Below, piece by piece: positions 59,751 to 64,000 of a stretch of 64,000 nucleotides of DNA (within the stretch, counting starts at the first letter, position 1; each line of letters opens with the position of its first letter). The position numbers and the translations under genes were made by a program. Source of the stretch: Crocodylus rhombifer (taxonomy: Eukaryota > Chordata > Crocodylia > Crocodylidae). The stretch covers positions 248,001-312,000 of the forward strand of contig JAVSML010025175.1 of assembly GCA_038503035.1 (NCBI GenBank), in the 5' to 3' direction. The notes under the pieces are model-generated. The model had not been told where the DNA came from and made no database searches. It was given only the letters and a program-made list of their open reading frames with translations.

Positions 59751-60683
59751 TACACAATGAGAAAAAAACAGGAGCATTAACTAGTGGTGGGCAAGTGAGG
59801 AATCAGCCTCAAGTACCAATTTAGAAGATGTACAAGAAGGGTAGCCCCTGGAAACCAGCACTGCTGCCTGCAACACTGTATAAGCAGCCCATGTCATGCC
59901 ACCACCATAATGGCAGTGAACCCTGTGCAAGAAGGTTAGCACTCAGCACCTCGCATTGCCCAGCTCAGGGCACCAACATTCTTACTTACCCCTCTGACCA
60001 AAAAAAGGCTTCTTTTACGCAATATCTACACACTTCTTCCTCTAATCACAAAAATAAGGGATAAGTTTGAGAAAATGAGGGGGGCATAGAAGAAAAGCTT
60101 CTGTAAAATGAAAATCTAAAAGGGCTATATTAGGAGTTTGATAGTTTAAAGGAGATTAGTTGTTTTGACATCTGTTAAATTTGATTTTACTAGAACTAAC
60201 AGGTGAATTAAAACTTACTCTACCAGGGAAAGGCACCTAGCTAGACTTGAATATTGTTCATTGTTTGTGTACTGCATATATTTGGTAACCAGCAAGCAAA
60301 TTTTCAGACAGTAGGTCAATAGGCATCCAATATTTTAACAAGGTACTCACACCAAAATTGGCCCACTTCTCCTTACAATAGATCTGCATATGGCTTTTTT
60401 TTTCTGAGAGGAACTAGAGAACCTATTGATTTTCTCTTCCCTCCTCAACCTCATTTACACAAAACCCACATACCTATAATCAGAAACAAAGAAAGTGAAT
60501 TTTGATATTAAAATAGCCCCATGCTGAAATATTTATATTTTGTAATATAAAAATATATGGAGAGTTTGGACATAATAGCATTTTGCCATTTCTGTTAAGT
60601 AAGCATTAAAGAATTGAAGCAACATCCTGAGAAAATGATACAGTGGATATTCCCTCCTACTTCTTTTTTTCTGCCCATCAAAA

Positions 60684-60944
60684 CAGTGGTTCTCTATCTT
60701 TTTATACTAAAGGCACCCCTCAGAAAAAGCCAGGTCTTCAGTTTCACTCAGGTTTTTTTCATTACGGAAAAATAATAGAGCAATTCTTCTCTTAGAAAGA
60801 ACTCAGAAAGACCACAACAGAGTTTTTTTGATACCATGGATTCCTATTTGAAATCTCTGGGTTTATCTTGTGAGTCATGTATAGGTGTTTGCATATCACG
60901 CAGTGCTAACCAGGGTGCCACAGCACCCTGCTTCAGAATCACTA
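60684..60944. mobile_element. hAT-type (Charlie-like) element
   Basis: It begins CAGTGGTTCTCTATC and ends in a degenerate complement (CAGAATCACTA). The interior (CTCAGAAAGACCACAACAGAG, ATACCATGGATTCC, TGAAATCTCTGGGTTTATC) matches the fragment at 10433-10590. The flanking 8-mers do not match well, so the ends are eroded or slightly misplaced. Confidence 0.65.
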
Positions 60945-61455
60945 GTATAAGATGTAACATAGTTAAAGCAAAATACAATTTTGCTCTTCTGAAATACTTT
61001 AGTGAGCCCTGGGGCAGTTTCTCCAGCAGGGCTGTTTCAGCCTTGTCCAAAGTAAAGGTGCATCTCTAAGGGAAAAATATAACCCAGTCTTTTCTTCAAT
61101 CTGGTGGCAGTGGCTTCTAAGAAAGACCACCACATTGCTGGATTTTATCATCTAAGTAGCAAACTCCAGCTAAAGAGTAAAAATTTACATGGAGCCAAAG
61201 AGTCTGGCATGGCCAGTCTTGTAGCCACCCTACTGGAGGCCAACCAAGAAGGAAGAAGTGATATGAACATTACCCTAGGGTTATACTTCTTGGCAAATTA
61301 TCTACTGCCTTCCCCAGGCTTGCTCCTGATGCAGACAAGATAATTTGGTCTGTGCAGCACCACAAGCCCCAGACTGGTGAGAAGAGACACTCTCTGAATT
61401 CATAATTGGTTCAAGCCACCTAGCTGCATGTGAAGAAAGAACACACGCTGTAATG

Positions 61456-62547
61456 CAGGGGTTTTTAACCTTTTTCAGGAGTGTACCCCTTCTGGGTAAA
61501 CTTCTGGCAGAACGGGACAGGGGTGGCAGTGGCTGGATGCAGACCAGGGGTGGCTTCCATGAGGCAGTGTGAGGTGGTGGATGGTGGCAGTGGCAGCTGC
61601 TGTGTGCAAGCTGTTCCCCCCGCACATTGGCTGGCCAGGTGGCTGTGCCTGCAGAGGGAACCCACTGCCCTTGCCCCACCCCCAGCTCTGCTCCTAGGAG
61701 GCGGCAGCACAGGGTGGTTGGTGGCAGTGCTCCATCCCTGCCCACCTGTCTGCTCATATCCCCTAGTCCCTTTCCAAGTACCCCTGGGGGTCTGCAAAAC
61801 AGGCCCTATTCAATTTGGGGTGTGCAAAATGGGCCTGCAATACTAGGAGTGTATGAAACAGGCCCTATTCAATTCGGATTCGGCTGAATCAGGGACAGTG
61901 ATTTGGAGAATCAGCTATTGGGTCGTAGACACAGCTTTAAATGTTTTTTATACATACCTCTAGGTACCAGGCATGGCTTGTGAATGCTGTGATGGTGGCG
62001 TGGATGAAGCATCCCACAGGAGGGCCCCCCCACGCTCAGTGGCAAACCCAGAAATGGATTCTTCCAGTCCACTTCCAGGTCCACCAGGGAGCGCGCAGGG
62101 AGCCCCCTGACTTCCCCCCCCAGCTTGATGATTGGCCATGGGGGGATCCCTGGTACCCCCCAGACTCAGGAGGCATCAGTTACTGAGCTGGGGAGGCATG
62201 GGGGGTGTCCCCCTGGACACTCCCCAGCAGGCCCAGAAGTACACCGGAAGGGCTTCTGGTCCACTTCTGGGTTTGCTGCAGCATTGCCGCATTCATGAGC
62301 CGACTGGTACCTTGAGGTATGTAGAAAAAATATTTAAAGCTGTGTCTATGTCCAAATTGCCAAATCTTTCTGAATCTCTCTGAATTGATTTGGAGGGTTC
62401 TGATTCAATTTGAAGAGATTAAAGGGTCACCTGATTTGAGTTATATTCAGAGATTTGGCCAGCAAATTGGGCTGAATCACCTCCAAATCGAATCAGGGAC
62501 CAAAGCTTCGCACAGCCCTAATGCGTACCTCTGGTTGACAACCCCTG
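61456..62547 (-). mobile_element. hAT-type element interrupted by another element
   Basis: The left end CAGGGGTTTTTAACC and right end GGTTGACAACCCCTG (62533-62547) match the ends of the 13697 and 37327 elements. The interior to about 61791 also matches in the same order (GAGTGTACCCCTTCTGGG, GGAGGCGGCAGCACAGGGT, CTTTCCAAGTACCCCTGGGG). The homologous sequence resumes at GCGTACCTCTGGTTGAC (62524). The 730 bases between are the inserted element described separately. Flanking 8-mers are not alike. Confidence 0.7.
61792..62521. mobile_element. Foldback-type element inserted in the hAT copy
   Basis: Long complementary arms are visible: left about 61921-61972 (TAGACACAGCTTTAAATG...CATACCTCTAGGTACCAG) and right about 62303-62350 (CTGGTACCTTGAGGTATGTAG...TTTAAAGCTGTGTCTA). 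Outside the arms, GAATCAGGGAC and TGGAGAATCAG words recur. It ends TTCGCACAGCCCTA, the same terminus as the repeat at 241-569. On the left, the phrase AAACAGGCCCTATTCAATT occurs twice, 59 bases apart (61797 and 61856). The middle (61980-62300) is GC-rich. Class unknown; no transposase. Confidence 0.6.
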
Positions 62548-64000
62548 CTCTTTCAATTAATCACTCATATATTTTCTGCTCAACTCAGTTTTATAACTGT
62601 GTTCATTTTATCAGACTCTTCAAATTGAGGTTAGAAGAAAAACTGCCCCTTTCAGGAAGATGCATATAAGATATAACTATGTGAAAAGATTGGACAAGAT
62701 GAGCAGGAAGGGATGTTCACCTCACTAAAGAAAAGAAGACTGATACAGTCCAGAAGCCTGCTTCAAGCCAGACCAGCAGTTAGTGAGCCAATGTTTTGTC
62801 ATCTAGATCCCTTCGAAGGCCACTTTTTCTTTAAAATCTTTCCTTTACCCCTACTATTCTAACTTGGTCCTTTAGGTCAATAGAAGATTACTCTTAAATC
62901 TATGTGTTGTTACACATTTCCAACCATTATCATAAAAATGCAAACAACCACCTCTTCTTCAAATAAGAACTGGCACAAGAGCCCCTAGCTAAATGGCTCT
63001 CAGTATTATAGATGAGATTAACACCTAAACAGTGACCTCAACATTACCCCTGTCCTGAATCAGTCGTCATTCCTACAGTTTAGGTCTTTTTAAATGTCTC
63101 CTGTCTGCAGGAAGGGAGAGTCCTTTTTACAGCAACTCAATATTATTTAGTAAAATTCACCCTGCAGGGCCAGCAAAAACCCTACAGAGCCATAAGAAAT
63201 TGTTAAGGGTCAGCATAGAAAGTTTATTTTAAAAACACTGCAACACACAGTGTTGTAAAAACACCATTCATGAGTGGGGATTTTGACTCTTATTTTCCTT
63301 ACTGTATCTAAAATTCCTCCACAGTTTATTCTCCTGCATTCTGCACTAGAGCAAGAACTTTTCAGCTGCTAAACTGTGGTCTACTTATGACATATCAGTC
63401 AAGACTGGGTTTCCTGAATCATCCCAGATCTCCAAGGCCCACATTCTTAATCAGGCAGCCATATCCACATGCAAGTTCACTATGGGTTAACAAACTCACC
63501 TTGTTGCAAACACTATAGTTAATCACGAATGATTTTTTTGTGTGATAACCATATTGTTATCTATGACAAATCTAAAGAAACATTGTCCATTTTGATAAAG
63601 CAACAGAAATCCTGGATCAGATGCAGTAATCCAATGTACCAAAAAAACTCATCCTCTCAAGTCTCAGGTTTCACTTCTATATATCTGAATGAACTAACCC
63701 CACCTCCACAACTCCATCCTTTACTTTTAGCAAGTATAAGGTCTGGAAGGCAAATGTATCCCTTATCTTTCCGCACAGAATTCTAGTAACTACCAAGTTA
63801 ATTTATATACTCTTCCAATCTGAAATGGTTGGATGGGAAGATGCCATTAACCAAGCCTACGTTCAAGATCAGAGCAGGGTGGAACAAGTCTCTCACTACA
63901 AGGAAATCTGCCAAGCAGCTATATTGTAGGTATTTGTAACATGCCACAATATCCTCCCCTCAGATCACTGCCCTCCCAACACAGCCCAGAAACTCAACTC

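Larger units (their letters stand above)
28497..64000 (-). other. SLC4A4: SLC4A4 gene, 3' part (NBCe1 sodium bicarbonate cotransporter)
   Basis: The span covers eight coding exons, seven complete introns and a probable 3' UTR. NBCe1 is a plasma-membrane carrier that moves sodium with bicarbonate or carbonate electrogenically; it serves renal proximal tubule base recovery, pancreatic secretion and brain pH control. The exons read in order as the conserved SLC4 C-terminal half, and their wording matches SLC4A4 rather than SLC4A7, A8 or A10 (for example [33 protein letters not shown] and the tails ending HTSC and ETTL). Introns between them are about 2123, 6703, 1816, 2999, 4372, 2853 and 518 bases. 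The gene continues upstream past position 64000; no exon is seen in 55658-64000. The 5' limit given is the window edge, and the 3' limit rests on a predicted polyadenylation site. Confidence 0.96.
55658..64000 (-). other. SLC4A4 intron, incomplete at window end
   Basis: I looked on the minus strand for the expected upstream exon (TM8-9 region, PSPKLQVPSVF-like wording) and did not find it, so this intron is at least 8.3 kb. It contains a CR1 (57546-59750), a hAT element (60684-60944) and a nested pair of elements (61456-62547). 55658-57545, 59751-60683 and 62548-64000 show nothing recognisable. Confidence 0.8.

Noticed and set aside
55658..64000. Possible upstream SLC4A4 exon, including a donor-like GTGAGT near 60346 on the minus strand
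   Set aside because: The sequence before it does not match the expected TM8-9 or extracellular loop region of NBCe1, and no acceptor in phase was found.

Overview
This is eukaryotic, amniote DNA. Repeat content points to a sauropsid, most likely a crocodilian: there are many CR1 LINE copies ending in ATTCTATG-type repeats, hAT-type elements with 8-base target duplications, and introns with vertebrate GT-AG splice sites. The species is inferred from repeat style only.

The only protein-coding gene I can support is the 3' end of SLC4A4, the electrogenic sodium bicarbonate cotransporter NBCe1, on the minus strand. Eight coding exons lie between 55657 and 33334, and every junction is GT-AG with a consistent reading phase. 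They encode the last membrane segments of the transporter and both known C-terminal tails. One tail (NBCe1-A/B type, ending HTSC) uses a 97-base exon. The other (NBCe1-C type, ending in the PDZ ligand ETTL) skips that exon, shifts frame in the next exon and finishes in the last exon. The 3' UTR probably runs to about 28497. Exons upstream of 55657 are not in the window, so the intron there is longer than 8.3 kb.

Layout: 1-28496 is the region downstream of the gene. It holds a CR1 tail (1-240), short DNA-transposon-like elements, several GC-rich repeats, a 2 kb CR1 (18231-20209, minus), and an old CR1 (20731-26699, plus) into which a 2.9 kb CR1 (22721-25577, minus) and a small hAT element (21244-21449) have inserted. 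28497-33333 is the probable SLC4A4 3' UTR, including a MITE-like insertion and dinucleotide repeats. 33334-55657 is the exon-bearing part; its introns hold a 1.13 kb solo LTR with a perfect 5-base target duplication, two hAT-type elements (278 and 1088 bases), a hairpin-forming inverted repeat and a palindromic repeat with a 13-base duplication. 55658-64000 is intron with a second 2 kb CR1 (57546-59750, plus), closely related to but inverted relative to the one at 18 kb, and a hAT element split by another inverted-repeat element.

The repeats do not work together as a pathway. The functional content is the alternatively spliced SLC4A4 tail; the rest is a layered record of transposition. I did not find a clearly new biological system. 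The least well explained structures are the palindromic interspersed repeat (4.3 and 54.3 kb), the foldback element at 61.8-62.5 kb and the GC-rich blocks at 1-2.3, 11.8-12.6 and 16.4-17.4 kb.
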